A program made the position numbers and the translations under genes. 64,000 nt of DNA from Thauera sedimentorum (GTDB lineage Bacteria; Pseudomonadota; Gammaproteobacteria; Burkholderiales; Rhodocyclaceae): NCBI RefSeq assembly GCF_014489115.1, contig NZ_JACTAH010000002.1, positions 1,408,586-1,472,585 of the forward strand, given 5' to 3'. Under the pieces are notes generated by a model. The model had not been told where the DNA came from, made no database searches, and saw only the letters and a program-made list of their open reading frames with translations. Positions 1-11,330 of the stretch are shown here, piece by piece (position 1 is the stretch's first letter; each line of letters opens with the position of its first letter).

Positions 1-15
1 CTTCGGAGACCAACA

Positions 16-867
16 ATGACGACGCGCAAACCCGGCTCTTCGTTCCGTATCGCCGCACTGGCCTGCGGGGTGATCCTGGCAAGCGGCTGTGCGAGCACGC
101 CGCGCAACCCGGACGATCCGCTGGAGGGCTATAACCGGGCGATGTTCGCCTTCAACGAGAACCTGGACAAGGCCTTGGTCAAGCCGGTCGCGCAGGCCTA
201 TGACTACGTGACGCCCAAGCCCGTGCAGACGGGTGTGGGCAACTTCTTCGGCAACCTAGCCGATCCGTGGATCGGGCTGAACAACATGCTGCAGGGCAAG
301 CCGGCGGAGGCCTTCTCCGACTGGATGCGCTTCATGGTGAACTCGGTGTTCGGCATCTTCGGTTTGCTCGACATTGCCAGCGAAGCGCGCTTGCCCAAGC
401 ATGACGAGGACTTTGGCCAGACCCTGGCGGTATGGGGCGTGGGCGAGGGACCGTACTTCGTGGTGCCGTTCTTCGGGCCGCGCACGGTGCGCGACGCCGC
501 GGTGCTGCCAGTTGACCTTGTCGGCGACAAGGTCTGGCGCGCCGGCCATGTGCCGACCCGTAATGCCATCAGGGTGCTGGACATCACCCATGCCCGCGCC
601 ACCTTGCTAGGTGCCGACCGCACGCTGGAAGAGAGTACCTTCGACAAGTACGCTTACCTGCGCGACTTCTACCTGCAGCAGCGTCGTTACAAGGTGCATG
701 ACGGGAACCCGCCGGTCGAGTACGAGGATTTCAACGGCGCCTCGCTTCCTGGGCAGTCCCCTCGCCTGGTCGATATGGCCGCCGTTGCCGCGATCGCGCG
801 GCTGGAGCTGGTAGATCCCATGGCCGTCGGCGCCGTCGAAACGGCGCCCGTGCCCAACCACGAGTGA
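16..867 (+). CDS. mlaA: MlaA (VacJ) outer-membrane lipoprotein
   Basis: This protein is the outer-membrane component of the Mla system, which removes phospholipids from the outer leaflet of the outer membrane and hands them to MlaC. The 283-residue product has a lipoprotein signal with lipobox Leu-Ala-Ser-Gly-Cys at residues 21-25, followed by the family's characteristic core (DPLEGYNRAMFAFN, later VPFFGPRTVRDA). A GGAG ribosome-binding site sits just before the ATG at the very start of the window. mlaC follows after 7 bases and mlaB after that, so this is the downstream half of an mla operon whose ATPase, permease and MlaD genes would lie to the left. The family call is secure; the upstream genes are inferred. 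Confidence 0.95.
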   Translation: MTTRKPGSSFRIAALACGVILASGCASTPRNPDDPLEGYNRAMFAFNENLDKALVKPVAQAYDYVTPKPVQTGVGNFFGNLADPWIGLNNMLQGKPAEAFSDWMRFMVNSVFGIFGLLDIASEARLPKHDEDFGQTLAVWGVGEGPYFVVPFFGPRTVRDAAVLPVDLVGDKVWRAGHVPTRNAIRVLDITHARATLLGADRTLEESTFDKYAYLRDFYLQQRRYKVHDGNPPVEYEDFNGASLPGQSPRLVDMAAVAAIARLELVDPMAVGAVETAPVPNHE

Positions 868-874
868 ATCGACG

Positions 875-1492
875 ATGAAGAAGCTTTTCCTTGGTTTCTG
901 TCTGCTGTTGGGTGCGCTGCTGCCGGCCCACGCCGCGCTGACGCCGCCCGACCAGCTGGTGCGCACCGTGACCGACGATGTCCTGGAAATCGTCCGCCAG
1001 GATCAGGACATCCAGCGCGGCAATGCCGACAGGGCGATCGCCCTGGTCGAGGAGAAGGTGTTGCCGCACTTCAACTTCCGCCGCATGACCATGTTGGCGG
1101 TGGGGCGCGACTGGCGTCAGGCCACCCCGGAACAACAGGCGCGCCTGGTCGATTCTTTCCGTACTCTGCTGGTGCGCACCTACTCGAACGCCCTGACACA
1201 ATACCGCGACCAGACCATCGACTTCCGCCCGCTGCGCGCCGCGCCGTCCGACACGACGGTGCAGGTTCGCACCGAGGTGCGTCAGTCCGGGGCGCAGCCC
1301 ATCGCCATCGACTACGTCCTCGAGCGCACCGATGCCGGCTGGAAGGTGTTCGACGTCATCGTCGCCGGCGTCAGCCTGGTGACCAACTACCGCGGCACTT
1401 TCTCCCAGGAGATCCGCAGCAGCGGGATCGACGGCCTGATCGACGCCCTCGAACGCCGCAACGGCGAACTGGCTGGAAGCGCGGCGCGCTGA
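875..1492 (+). CDS. mlaC: MlaC periplasmic phospholipid shuttle
   Basis: MlaC-family periplasmic carrier that moves phospholipids between MlaA and the inner-membrane MlaFEDB complex. The 205-residue protein begins with a cleavable Sec signal (Lys-Lys, hydrophobic run, Ala-His-Ala cleavage site near residue 20). The rest matches the Tol/Ttg2 toluene-tolerance fold: conserved FNFRRMTMLAVGRDWRQA, a central FRTLLVRTYSNAL segment, and a WKVFDVIVAGVSLVTNYR stretch near the C terminus. It starts 7 bases after mlaA and its stop codon overlaps the mlaB start by one base, indicating translational coupling. Confidence 0.94.
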   Translation: MKKLFLGFCLLLGALLPAHAALTPPDQLVRTVTDDVLEIVRQDQDIQRGNADRAIALVEEKVLPHFNFRRMTMLAVGRDWRQATPEQQARLVDSFRTLLVRTYSNALTQYRDQTIDFRPLRAAPSDTTVQVRTEVRQSGAQPIAIDYVLERTDAGWKVFDVIVAGVSLVTNYRGTFSQEIRSSGIDGLIDALERRNGELAGSAAR

Positions 1493-1776
1493 TGATGAAG
1501 GTGGAGGGCGATCTGCTGCGCCTCGAGGGGCCCTTGACCATGGCTACCGCGGGCGCCTTGCTCGATGCCGGCCGCCGGCAGGTTGCCGCAGCCGACCGGG
1601 TGATCGACCTTAGTGCGGTCAGCACGGCCGACTCTGCGGCCCTGGCGCTGCTGTTCGACTGGCTGCGCACCGCGCGGGCGAACGGCCGTCGGCTGACGGT
1701 CCGCGGCCTGCCTGAAGGGCTGCGCAGCCTGGCAGCGCTGTACGGCGCCGAAGCGCTGCTGCCGCTGGAAGTCTGA
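1492..1776 (+). CDS. mlaB: STAS-domain protein MlaB
   Basis: Small cytoplasmic STAS-domain protein of 94 residues. In the Mla complex, MlaB binds the MlaF ATPase and stabilises it. The sequence shows a typical STAS pattern: an N-terminal strand pair (LLRLEGPLTMATAG), a central IDLSAVSTADSAALALLFDWL segment carrying the Asp-Ser phosphoacceptor-like motif, and a final helix. Its start overlaps the mlaC stop (TGATG); a second ATG three bases further on is an equally possible start. The family is short and variable, so the assignment rests partly on context. Confidence 0.85.
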   Translation: MMKVEGDLLRLEGPLTMATAGALLDAGRRQVAAADRVIDLSAVSTADSAALALLFDWLRTARANGRRLTVRGLPEGLRSLAALYGAEALLPLEV

Positions 1777-1788
1777 GTCCGGCCCCGC

Positions 1789-2677
<889 letters not shown>

Positions 2678-2685
<8 letters not shown>

Positions 2686-3448
2686 GGCGCGCCTGGTCGG
2701 ATTCCGTACCCTGCTGTACAAGGAGGTGCTGCGCTTCTGGAAGGTGAGCTTCCAGACCGTGGCCGCGCCGGTGCTCAACGCGGTGCTCTTCCTGCTGATC
2801 TTCTCGCACGTGCTCGACCGCCATGTCACGGTCTATGGCGACATCGCCTACACCACCTTCCTGGTGCCGGGCCTGATCATGATGTCGCTGCTGCAGAACG
2901 CCTTCGCCAACAGCTCGTCCTCGCTGATCCAGAGCAAGATCACCGGCAACATCATCTTCGTGCTGCTGCCGCCGCTCTCTTACCGAGAGTTCTACGCCGC
3001 CTACGTGATCGCCTCGGTGGCGCGCGGACTGTTCGTCGGCGTCGGCGTGCTGCTGGTGTCGCTGCCCTTCGTCGATCTGCCCTTCGCCCACCCGCTGTGG
3101 ATCCTCGCCTTCGCGCTGATGGGCGGGGCCATCCTCGGTTCGCTGGGCATGATCGCCGGCATCTGGGCGGACAAGTTCGACCAGCTCGCCGCCTTCCAGA
3201 ACTTCCTCATCCTGCCGCTGACCATGCTCTCCGGCGTGTTCTATTCGCTGCACTCCCTGCCGCAGCTGTGGCAGGACATCTCCCACGTCAACCCGTTCTT
3301 CTTCATGATCGACGGTTTCCGCTACGGCTTCTTCGGCCAGTCGGACGTCTCGCCATGGTTGAGCCTGGCGGTGGTGGGCGTATCCTTGCTCCTTCTCGCG
3401 GCCCTGACCCTGGCGATGCTCGCCCGGGGCTACAAGCTGCGGGCCTGA
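2678..3448 (+). CDS. ABC-2 type exporter, permease subunit (YadH-like)
   Basis: Inner-membrane permease partner of the preceding ATPase, 256 residues from a GTG start that overlaps the ATPase stop by 8 bases. An in-frame upstream ATG at 2537 would give 47 residues of low-complexity sequence lying inside the ATPase gene and is rejected. The protein has about six hydrophobic segments and the ABC-2 pattern: an N-terminal LLYKEVLRFWK element, a conserved GSLGMIAGIWADKFDQ stretch, then LPLTMLSGVFYSLHSLP before the final helices. Substrate unknown; YadGH-like pairs are mostly uncharacterised. Confidence 0.88.
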
Positions 3449-4981
<1,533 letters not shown>

Positions 4982-4989
4982 GCGCTGAT

Positions 4990-6240
4990 ATGCCCGCAGC
5001 CGCCACGCCGCGCGCGATCGTCGTCGGCGGCGGCCCAGCGGGCTTGATGGCCGCCGAGGTGCTGGCGGCCGGCGGCGTGGCGGTCGACTTGTATGAAGCC
5101 ATGCCGACGGTGGGGCGCAAGTTCCTGCTCGCCGGGCGCGGCGGGCTCAATCTCACCCATTCCGAGGCGCCGGCGGATTTTCTCGCACGCTACGGCGAAC
5201 GCCGCGCGCAGATCGAACCGCTGCTCGCCGCCTTCGGCCCACAGGGCTTGCGCGACTGGGCGCAGGGCCTGGGCGTGGACACCTTCGTCGGCTCCAGCGG
5301 GCGGGTCTTTCCGGTGGGCATGAAGGCCGCGCCCTTGCTGCGCGCCTGGCTGCACCGGCTGCGCGAGGCCGGGGTGCGCATCCATGTGCGCGAGCGCTGG
5401 CAGGGCTGGGACGAGCACGGTGCGCTGCTATTCGACGGCCCGGGCGGGCGTCATGCGGAGCTCGCCAGTGCGGTGGTGTATGCGCTGGGCGGCGGGAGCT
5501 GGGCGCGCTTCGGTGCGGATGCGCGCTGGATCGCACCCTTCACCGCGCGTGGCGTGCCGGTGGCGCCGCTGCGTCCGGCCAACTGCGGCTTCGATGTCGC
5601 CGGCGGCTGGTCGGCGCATCTGCTCGAGCGCCATGCCGGGCAGCCGCTCAAGAACATCGCGCTGTCCTTCGTCGATGCACAGGGCGAAACCCGTAGCCGC
5701 ACCGGCGAGTGCCTGCTGACCCGCAGCGGCCTGGAAGGCAGCCTGATCTATGCGCTGTCGGCGCCGCTGCGCGACGCGCTCGCCGCCCGCGGTGCGCTCG
5801 AGATCCGCCTCGACCTGCTGCCGGCGCGCGAACCCGCCTGGATCGAGGCGCAGCTCGCCCGGCCGCGCGGCAGCCGCTCGATGGGCTCGCATCTGCAGGG
5901 CAAGCTGGGGTTGGGTGGCCTCAAGGCGGCGCTGCTGCACGAGGTGCTGGGTCGCCAGTTGCCGGCCTCTGCCGGCGAACTGGCCGCGGCGATCAAGGCG
6001 CTGCCGCTCACGCTTGCCGCCACCCGGCCGATCGACGAGGCGATCAGCACCGCGGGCGGGGTGGCGTTCGACGCTCTCGATGCGACGCTGATGCTGAAGG
6101 CTCAGCCGGGCCATTTCTGCGCCGGCGAAATGCTGGACTGGGAAGCGCCCACCGGCGGCTATCTGCTCACCGCCTGCTTTGCGCAGGGGGGGGTGGCGGG
6201 CCGGGGCGCGCTGGCCTGGCTGGCCCGGCGCGCCGCCTGA
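4990..6240 (+). CDS. FAD-dependent flavoprotein of the HI0933/BaiN (TIGR03862) type
   Basis: Flavoprotein of about 416 residues with an N-terminal dinucleotide-binding motif (IVVGGGPAGLMAAEVLAAGG) and the family hallmarks VGRKFLLAGRGGLNLTHSE, SSGRVFPVGMKAAPLLRAWL and a C-terminal AGEMLDWEAPTGGYLL segment close to a second FAD contact. No reaction is firmly established for this subgroup. A TTG at 4978 would extend it by four residues and overlap the murA stop; I prefer the ATG. It is the last gene of this co-directional block, since rnk faces it. Confidence 0.85.
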   Translation: MPAAATPRAIVVGGGPAGLMAAEVLAAGGVAVDLYEAMPTVGRKFLLAGRGGLNLTHSEAPADFLARYGERRAQIEPLLAAFGPQGLRDWAQGLGVDTFVGSSGRVFPVGMKAAPLLRAWLHRLREAGVRIHVRERWQGWDEHGALLFDGPGGRHAELASAVVYALGGGSWARFGADARWIAPFTARGVPVAPLRPANCGFDVAGGWSAHLLERHAGQPLKNIALSFVDAQGETRSRTGECLLTRSGLEGSLIYALSAPLRDALAARGALEIRLDLLPAREPAWIEAQLARPRGSRSMGSHLQGKLGLGGLKAALLHEVLGRQLPASAGELAAAIKALPLTLAATRPIDEAISTAGGVAFDALDATLMLKAQPGHFCAGEMLDWEAPTGGYLLTACFAQGGVAGRGALAWLARRAA

Positions 6241-6246
6241 AAGACC

Positions 6247-6639
6247 TCAGGCCTCGGCGGCCGGCTGTTCGACCTCCATCACGCGGATGCGGATGGCCTT
6301 GCCGTCCGGGGTCATCCAGTCGATGCACTGCCCGCGCGACAGGCCAAGCAGCGCGCTGCCGGCGGGGGAGAATACCGACACCTTGCCGCCTTCCTGGCTG
6401 GCCTCGTGCGGATACACCAGGGTCAACGCGTAGTCCTTGCCACTCAATTCCTCGCAGAAACGCACCCGGCTGCCCATGGTGATGACATCGCCGGGCAGAT
6501 CCTCCGCGTCGCGTACGTCGGCACGTGCCAGTTCGTCGCGCAGGCCGTCCAGGTCGCTGCGGCTGCGCGCGTTGGCAGCGTGCAGCAGGCCTTCCAGGCG
6601 GTCGAGGTCGGTCGAGGAAACGATGATTTCGGGCTTCAT
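6247..6639 (-). CDS. rnk: Nucleoside diphosphate kinase regulator Rnk (GreA/GreB C-terminal fold)
   Basis: Protein of 130 residues made of a short helical N terminus and a GreA/GreB-type C-terminal FKBP-like domain ([58 protein letters not shown]). This arrangement is that of Rnk, which binds RNA polymerase but lacks the long cleavage-stimulating coiled coil of the Gre factors. It converges on the flavoprotein gene with only 6 bases between stops and is read away from the his operon. A minus-strand terminator lies about 45 bases upstream of its start. Confidence 0.88.
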   Translation of the reverse strand: MKPEIIVSSTDLDRLEGLLHAANARSRSDLDGLRDELARADVRDAEDLPGDVITMGSRVRFCEELSGKDYALTLVYPHEASQEGGKVSVFSPAGSALLGLSRGQCIDWMTPDGKAIRIRVMEVEQPAAEA

Positions 6640-6683
6640 GGCAGGGTCTCGCTAGGGCTCCATCGGGTCGGGCGCAGGGCTGG

Positions 6684-6724
6684 AAAAAGAAAAAACGGCC
6701 GAACCGCCGCGCGCGGTTCAGCCG
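6684..6724 (-). terminator. Intrinsic terminator, minus strand, between rnk and hisG
   Basis: An 11-bp stem (6696-6706 with 6714-6724) with a 7-base loop is followed, on the minus strand only, by a U-rich run (complement of 6684-6695). One pair is G-U on the minus transcript but would be a C-A mismatch on the plus transcript, confirming the direction. It lies upstream of rnk on the same strand, so it either ends antisense transcription coming back through hisG/hisD or acts as an rnk leader attenuator. Confidence 0.75.
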
Positions 6725-6756
6725 AGGCGTCAAGGCTAACAGAAGCCGTGCCGGGT

Positions 6757-6762
6757 TACAAT
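6757..6762 (+). promoter_or_regulatory. Candidate -10 box (TACAAT) for the his operon
   Basis: TACAAT, five of six matches to the sigma-70 -10 consensus, 31 bases before the GTG of hisG. I see no good -35. It overlaps a possible ATG at 6761, which argues against that ATG as the hisG start. Confidence 0.4.
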
Positions 6763-6793
6763 GAGCGCCTTTTCGCATCGCCGAGGCGCTTTC

Positions 6794-7435
6794 GTGTCCA
6801 GCATCACCCTCGCCCTGTCCAAGGGCCGCATCTTCGAGGAGACCCTGCCGCTGCTCGCCGCGGCCGGTATCGAGCCGACCGACAACCCGGAAAGCTCGCG
6901 CAAGCTCATCATCGGCACCAACCGCCCGGATGTGCGCCTGGTGATCGTACGCGCGACCGACGTGCCGACCTATGTGCAGTACGGCGCGGCCGACCTGGGC
7001 ATCGCCGGCAAGGATGTGCTGCTGGAGCATGGCGGCGCGGGGCTGTACCAGCCGCTGGACCTCAACATCGCGCGCTGCCGGCTGTGCGTGGCGGTGCCCA
7101 AGGGCTTCGACTACGCCGCGGCCAGCAAGCCGGGCGGGCGCATCCGCGTGGCGACCAAGTACATCAACAGCGCCAAGGCCCACTTCGCCGCCAAGGGCAT
7201 GCATGTGGACCTGATCAAGCTCTACGGCTCCATGGAGCTGGCGCCGCTGGTCGGGCTGGCGGACGCCATCGTGGACCTGGTGTCCACCGGCGGCACGCTG
7301 CGCGCCAACAACCTGGAGGAGGTCGAGGACATCATGCCGATCAGCTCGCGCCTGGTCTGCAACCAGGCCTCCCTGAAGCTCAAGCGCGAACTCATCCAGC
7401 CGGTGCTGGATGCCTTTGCCGGAGCGGTCAAATGA
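6794..7435 (+). CDS. hisG: ATP phosphoribosyltransferase HisG, short form
   Basis: HisG condenses ATP with PRPP in the first step of histidine synthesis. At 213 residues this is the short form, lacking the C-terminal regulatory domain; short HisG works as a hetero-octamer with HisZ, which is not in this window. Conserved parts include [34 protein letters not shown] and the PRPP-binding [15 protein letters not shown]. The GTG start has GAGG eight bases upstream; an in-frame ATG at 6761 coincides with a likely -10 box and is disfavoured. The stop overlaps the hisD start (ATGA). Confidence 0.95.
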   Translation: MSSITLALSKGRIFEETLPLLAAAGIEPTDNPESSRKLIIGTNRPDVRLVIVRATDVPTYVQYGAADLGIAGKDVLLEHGGAGLYQPLDLNIARCRLCVAVPKGFDYAAASKPGGRIRVATKYINSAKAHFAAKGMHVDLIKLYGSMELAPLVGLADAIVDLVSTGGTLRANNLEEVEDIMPISSRLVCNQASLKLKRELIQPVLDAFAGAVK

Positions 7436-8739
7436 GCGACGCCATCCGCAGGCTGGACGCCCGCGAACCCGAATTCCTGAGCACGCTCGACGCCTTGCTG
7501 GCCTTCGAGTCCGAGGCCGACGAGCGCATCGATGCGGCGGTCACCGAGATCCTGCGCGCGGTGCGTGGCACCGGCGACGCGGCGGTGATCGAGTACACCC
7601 GCCGCTTCGACCACCTGGATGTCGGCTCGATGGCCGAACTGGAACTGCCGCACGCCGAGCTCAAGGCCGCGCTCGACGGGCTCACCGTCGAGCAGCGCGA
7701 GGCCCTGCGCATCGCCGCCGACCGCGTGCGCCAGTACCACGAGCGCCAGAAAATCGACTCCTGGTCCTACCAGGAGGCCGACGGCAGCCGGCTCGGCCAG
7801 CAGGTCACCGCGCTCGACCGTGTGGGCCTCTACGTGCCGGGCGGGCGCGCCTCCTATCCCAGCTCGGTGCTGATGAATGCCATTCCGGCCAAGGTGGCCG
7901 GGGTGGGCGAACTGATCATGGTGGTGCCCACCCCGCGCGGCGAAAGGAATTCCCTGGTACTGGCCGCGGCGGCGATCGCCGGGGTGGACCGGGTGTTTAC
8001 CATCGGCGGCGCGCAGGCGGTGGCCGCGCTGGCCTACGGCACCCAGACCATTCCCCAGGTGGACAAGATCGTCGGCCCGGGCAACGCCTACGTGGCCGAG
8101 GCCAAGCGCCGGGTCTTCGGCACGGTGGGCATCGACATGGTGGCCGGCCCCTCCGAGGTGCTGATCATCTCCGACGGCAGCGGCAATCCGGATTGGGTGG
8201 CGATGGATCTCTTCGCCCAGGCCGAGCACGACGAGCTGGCCCAGTCCATCCTGCTGTGCACCGACGCGGCCTTCATCGACGCGGTGGCCGCTTCCATCGA
8301 TCGCCTGCTGCCGACCATGCCGCGGCACGAGATCATCGCCAAGTCGCTGGCCAATCGCGGTGCGCTGATCCGGGTGGACAACCTCGACCAGGCCTGCGCG
8401 ATCGCCAACCGCATCGCGCCCGAACACCTCGAACTGTCGCTCGCCGAGCCCGAGCCGTGGGTGGCGAAGATCCGCCACGCCGGCGCGATCTTCGTCGGCC
8501 ACCACTCGGTCGAGGCGCTGGGCGACTACTGCGCCGGCCCCAACCACGTGCTGCCGACCATGCGCAGCGCGCGCTTCTCCTCGCCGTTGGGGGTGTACGA
8601 CTTCCAGAAGCGCACCAGCATCGTGCATATCTCGGAAGCCGGCGCGCAGACGCTGGGCAAGGTGGCTTCCATCCTCGCGCATGGCGAAGGGCTGCAGGCC
8701 CACGCGCGCTCCGCGGAGATGCGCCTCAAGAGCTCTTGA
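7432..8739 (+). CDS. hisD: Histidinol dehydrogenase HisD
   Basis: HisD carries out the last two oxidations of the pathway, L-histidinol to L-histidine, with NAD and zinc. The 435-residue sequence is complete: [20 protein letters not shown] (substrate/NAD region), [16 protein letters not shown], zinc-ligand segment [12 protein letters not shown] and catalytic region [13 protein letters not shown]. It starts inside the hisG stop codon. The operon is then interrupted: the next plus-strand his gene is hisB at 10007, with a REP element and the oppositely oriented hisC between. Confidence 0.97.
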   Translation: MSDAIRRLDAREPEFLSTLDALLAFESEADERIDAAVTEILRAVRGTGDAAVIEYTRRFDHLDVGSMAELELPHAELKAALDGLTVEQREALRIAADRVRQYHERQKIDSWSYQEADGSRLGQQVTALDRVGLYVPGGRASYPSSVLMNAIPAKVAGVGELIMVVPTPRGERNSLVLAAAAIAGVDRVFTIGGAQAVAALAYGTQTIPQVDKIVGPGNAYVAEAKRRVFGTVGIDMVAGPSEVLIISDGSGNPDWVAMDLFAQAEHDELAQSILLCTDAAFIDAVAASIDRLLPTMPRHEIIAKSLANRGALIRVDNLDQACAIANRIAPEHLELSLAEPEPWVAKIRHAGAIFVGHHSVEALGDYCAGPNHVLPTMRSARFSSPLGVYDFQKRTSIVHISEAGAQTLGKVASILAHGEGLQAHARSAEMRLKSS

Positions 8740-8748
8740 ATGTCCGGA

Positions 8749-8815
8749 TCGCGGCCAAGGCCGCTCCTACAGTGAAACGGTCACCGGCCGCATGTAGGAG
8801 CGGGCTTGCCCGCGG
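8749..8815. repeat. REP doublet (REPIN-like), copy A, with divergent arms
   Basis: Two inverted REP units: 8749-8770 (TCGCGGCCAAGGCCGCTCCTAC) and 8794-8815 (GTAGGAGCGGGCTTGCCCGCGG), 23 bases apart. Each contains its own small palindrome, GCGGCC-AA-GGCCGC in one and GCGGGC-TT-GCCCGC in the other. The arms differ by changes on both sides of the palindrome that keep it paired. It lies between the stops of hisD and hisC and may also help end both transcripts. Related copies are at 40707-40778 and 61611-61682. Confidence 0.85.
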
Positions 8816-8827
8816 TCAACTCGGCGT

Positions 8828-9898
8828 TTAGCCCAGCAATTCGCCCAGTACCCGCACCAACTGGCCGCACTGCGCGTCGGTACCCACCGTGATGCGCAGG
8901 AACTGGTCGATGCGCGGCGCCTTGAAGTGGCGTACCAGCACCGCGCGGTTGCGCAGCGCCAGGGCGAGTTCGCCGGCGTCGTGCTGCGGATGGCGGGCAA
9001 AGACGAAGTTGGCCGCCGACGGCAGCACTTCGAAGCCCAGCCCGGCAAGGTCCGCGCTCAATTGCTCGCGGGTGGCGATCACCCGGCGACAGCTCTCGCG
9101 GAAATGCGGTTCGTCCTCCACCGAGGCCACCGCCCCGGCAATCGCCATGCGGTCCAGCGGATAGGAGTTGAAGCTGTTCTTGACCCGCTCGAGGCCGGCG
9201 ATCAGGTCCGGGTGGCCAAGCGCATAGCCCACGCGCAGGCCGGCCAGCGAGCGGCTCTTGGAGAAGGTCTGCACCACCAGCAGGTTGGGGTAGCGGTTGA
9301 TCAGCGCGATCGCGCTCTCTCCGCCGAAATCCACGTAGGCCTCGTCGACCACGACGACCGCTTCCGGATTGCCGGCGACGATGCGCTCGATCTCGGCGAG
9401 CGGCAGCGGCCGGCCGGTCGGCGCGTTGGGATTGGCGATGATGATGCCGCCAGCGCGCTCGTCGCCCTGCGGCAGGTAGTCGTCCGCCCGGATCGCGTAG
9501 TGATCGTCCAGCGGAATCAGGCGGTGCGCGATGCCGTACAGCCCGCAATACACCGGGTAGAAGCTGTAGGTGATGTCGGCGAACCACAGCGGGCGTTCAT
9601 GGCGCAGCAGGGCGTGGAAGGCGTGTGCCAGCACTTCGTCCGAGCCGTTGCCGACGAAGACCTGCTGCGGCTCCAGCGAGAAGCGTGCGGCCAGTGCGGC
9701 CTTCAGGCGGTCGGCATTGGGGTCCGGGTACAGGCGCAGGCTGTCGGTCACCTCCATGCGGATGGCCTGCAGCGCCTTGGGCGAGGGGCCGTAGGGATGC
9801 TCGTTGGTGTTGAGCTTGACCAGGTTGTCGATCTTGGGCTGTTCGCCCGGCACGTAGGGGGTCAGGCCGTGAACCACGGCGCTCCAGTAGCGGCTCAT
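8828..9898 (-). CDS. hisC: Histidinol-phosphate aminotransferase HisC (inverted within the his cluster)
   Basis: PLP-dependent class I/II aminotransferase converting imidazole-acetol phosphate to histidinol phosphate. 356 residues. Markers are [12 protein letters not shown] near the N terminus, [41 protein letters not shown] and the PLP-lysine region [21 protein letters not shown]. The ATG at 9898 matches the family N terminus; the long upstream open frame lies antisense to hisB. It is encoded against the rest of the his operon, so it must have its own promoter in the 108 bases shared with hisB. Its 3' end abuts a REP element. Confidence 0.95.
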   Translation of the reverse strand: MSRYWSAVVHGLTPYVPGEQPKIDNLVKLNTNEHPYGPSPKALQAIRMEVTDSLRLYPDPNADRLKAALAARFSLEPQQVFVGNGSDEVLAHAFHALLRHERPLWFADITYSFYPVYCGLYGIAHRLIPLDDHYAIRADDYLPQGDERAGGIIIANPNAPTGRPLPLAEIERIVAGNPEAVVVVDEAYVDFGGESAIALINRYPNLLVVQTFSKSRSLAGLRVGYALGHPDLIAGLERVKNSFNSYPLDRMAIAGAVASVEDEPHFRESCRRVIATREQLSADLAGLGFEVLPSAANFVFARHPQHDAGELALALRNRAVLVRHFKAPRIDQFLRITVGTDAQCGQLVRVLGELLG

Positions 9899-10006
9899 CT
9901 CTAGGGTACAGCTCGTTGGGGACTGTCTGCCCTGCCTGTTGCAGCAGGATTGTGCGGCGATGGTATCATGGCCGCTCCTCATTTCCCTTGTGCCAAGCAC
10001 TGCGCC

Positions 10007-10594
10007 ATGCGGCAAGCCGACGTCACCCGCAACACCCTCGAAACCCGCATCGCGGTCAGCATCGACCTGGACGGTACCGGCAAGGCCGAACTGGCCACCG
10101 GCGTGCCCTTCCTCGATCACATGCTCGACCAGATCGCCCGCCACGGAGCGATCGACCTGACGGTGAAGGCGGAGGGTGATACGCATATCGACGACCACCA
10201 CACGGTGGAAGACGTCGGTATCACCCTGGGGCAGGCCTTTGCCAGCGCGCTGGGCGACAAGAAGGGCATCCGCCGCTACGGCCACGCCTACGTGCCGCTG
10301 GACGAGGCGCTGTCGCGCGTGGTGGTGGACTTCTCCGGCCGTCCGGGGCTGCATTACTTCGTCGATTACACCCGCGCACGGATCGGCAGCTTCGATGTGG
10401 ATCTGGCGCGTGAGTTCTTCCAGGGTTTCGTCAATCACGCCGGCGTGACCCTGCACATCGACAACCTGCGTGGTGACAACGCCCACCACCAGTGCGAGAC
10501 CATCTTCAAGGCCTTCGGCCGCGCGCTGCGCATGGCCGCCGAGCGCGACGAGCGGGCGGCCGGTGCCATTCCCTCCACCAAGGGCGCGCTCTGA
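10007..10594 (+). CDS. hisB: Imidazoleglycerol-phosphate dehydratase HisB
   Basis: Monofunctional HisB of 195 residues, dehydrating imidazole-glycerol phosphate. The two metal-binding repeats are evident: [13 protein letters not shown] with [15 protein letters not shown], and [23 protein letters not shown]. No N-terminal histidinol-phosphatase domain is present, as expected outside enterobacteria. The ATG at 10007 gives the usual [17 protein letters not shown] terminus; an in-frame start at 9950 adds 19 unlike residues. It is divergent from hisC and opens the hisBHAFIE run. Confidence 0.95.
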   Translation: MRQADVTRNTLETRIAVSIDLDGTGKAELATGVPFLDHMLDQIARHGAIDLTVKAEGDTHIDDHHTVEDVGITLGQAFASALGDKKGIRRYGHAYVPLDEALSRVVVDFSGRPGLHYFVDYTRARIGSFDVDLAREFFQGFVNHAGVTLHIDNLRGDNAHHQCETIFKAFGRALRMAAERDERAAGAIPSTKGAL

Positions 10595-10631
10595 CGCCAG
10601 TCCGAATTCACCAGCAAGCGAGAATCCTGTG

Positions 10632-11270
10632 ATGACCAAAGTGGCCATCATCGACTACGGCATGGGCAACCTGCGTTCGGTTGCCAAGGCGGTCGAGCAC
10701 GTGGCCGGCGGCGAATCCGTTGCCGTGACCTGCGATCCGGACGTGGTGCGGCGAGCCGACCGGGTGGTGTTCCCGGGGCAGGGGGCGATGCCCGACTGCA
10801 TGCGCGAACTCGAGCGCCGCGGCCTGCGTGCGGCGGTGCTGGAGGCGGCCGAGACCAAGCCTTTCCTCGGTATCTGTATCGGTCAGCAGATGCTCTTCGC
10901 CCACAGCGAGGAGGGCGACGTGCCCGGCCTGGGCATCCTGCCCGGCGAGGTCGTGCGCTTCGACGAGGCGCGGATGGTCGGCGCCGACGGGGTCCGCCTG
11001 AAGGTGCCGCACATGGGCTGGAACGAGGTCTGGCAGTCCGCGCCGCATGCCTTGTGGGAAGGTATCCCGGACGGCGAGCGCTTCTACTTCGTGCACAGCT
11101 ATTACGTCGCCCCGGCCGACCGCGCCCTGGTCGCGGCCGAAACCGACTATGGCCTGCGCTTTACCAGTGCGGTGGCGCGGGCTAATATCTTCGCGGTCCA
11201 GTTCCATCCGGAAAAGAGTGCCGCGTCGGGCTTGCAGTTGTTGTCCAATTTCATCCGCTGGGCGCCCTGA
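10632..11270 (+). CDS. hisH: Imidazole glycerol phosphate synthase, glutaminase subunit HisH
   Basis: Class I glutamine amidotransferase subunit that supplies ammonia to HisF. 212 residues, with [14 protein letters not shown] at the N terminus, oxyanion loop [10 protein letters not shown], nucleophile Cys82 in [12 protein letters not shown], and the His-Glu pair in [14 protein letters not shown]. The start at 10632 follows hisB by 37 bases; an upstream in-frame ATG lies within hisB and gives unrelated sequence. Confidence 0.96.
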   Translation: MTKVAIIDYGMGNLRSVAKAVEHVAGGESVAVTCDPDVVRRADRVVFPGQGAMPDCMRELERRGLRAAVLEAAETKPFLGICIGQQMLFAHSEEGDVPGLGILPGEVVRFDEARMVGADGVRLKVPHMGWNEVWQSAPHALWEGIPDGERFYFVHSYYVAPADRALVAAETDYGLRFTSAVARANIFAVQFHPEKSAASGLQLLSNFIRWAP

Positions 11271-11330
11271 ACGCCGAGGCTTCCGCCCGCTGCGCTCCTT
11301 CCTGCCACTACGACGAATTCCTATCCCGGT

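Noticed and set aside
6761..6793. ATG at 6761 as the hisG start
   Set aside because: It lies within the likely -10 box, adds 11 atypical residues, and the GTG at 6794 has a GAGG site and the family N terminus.
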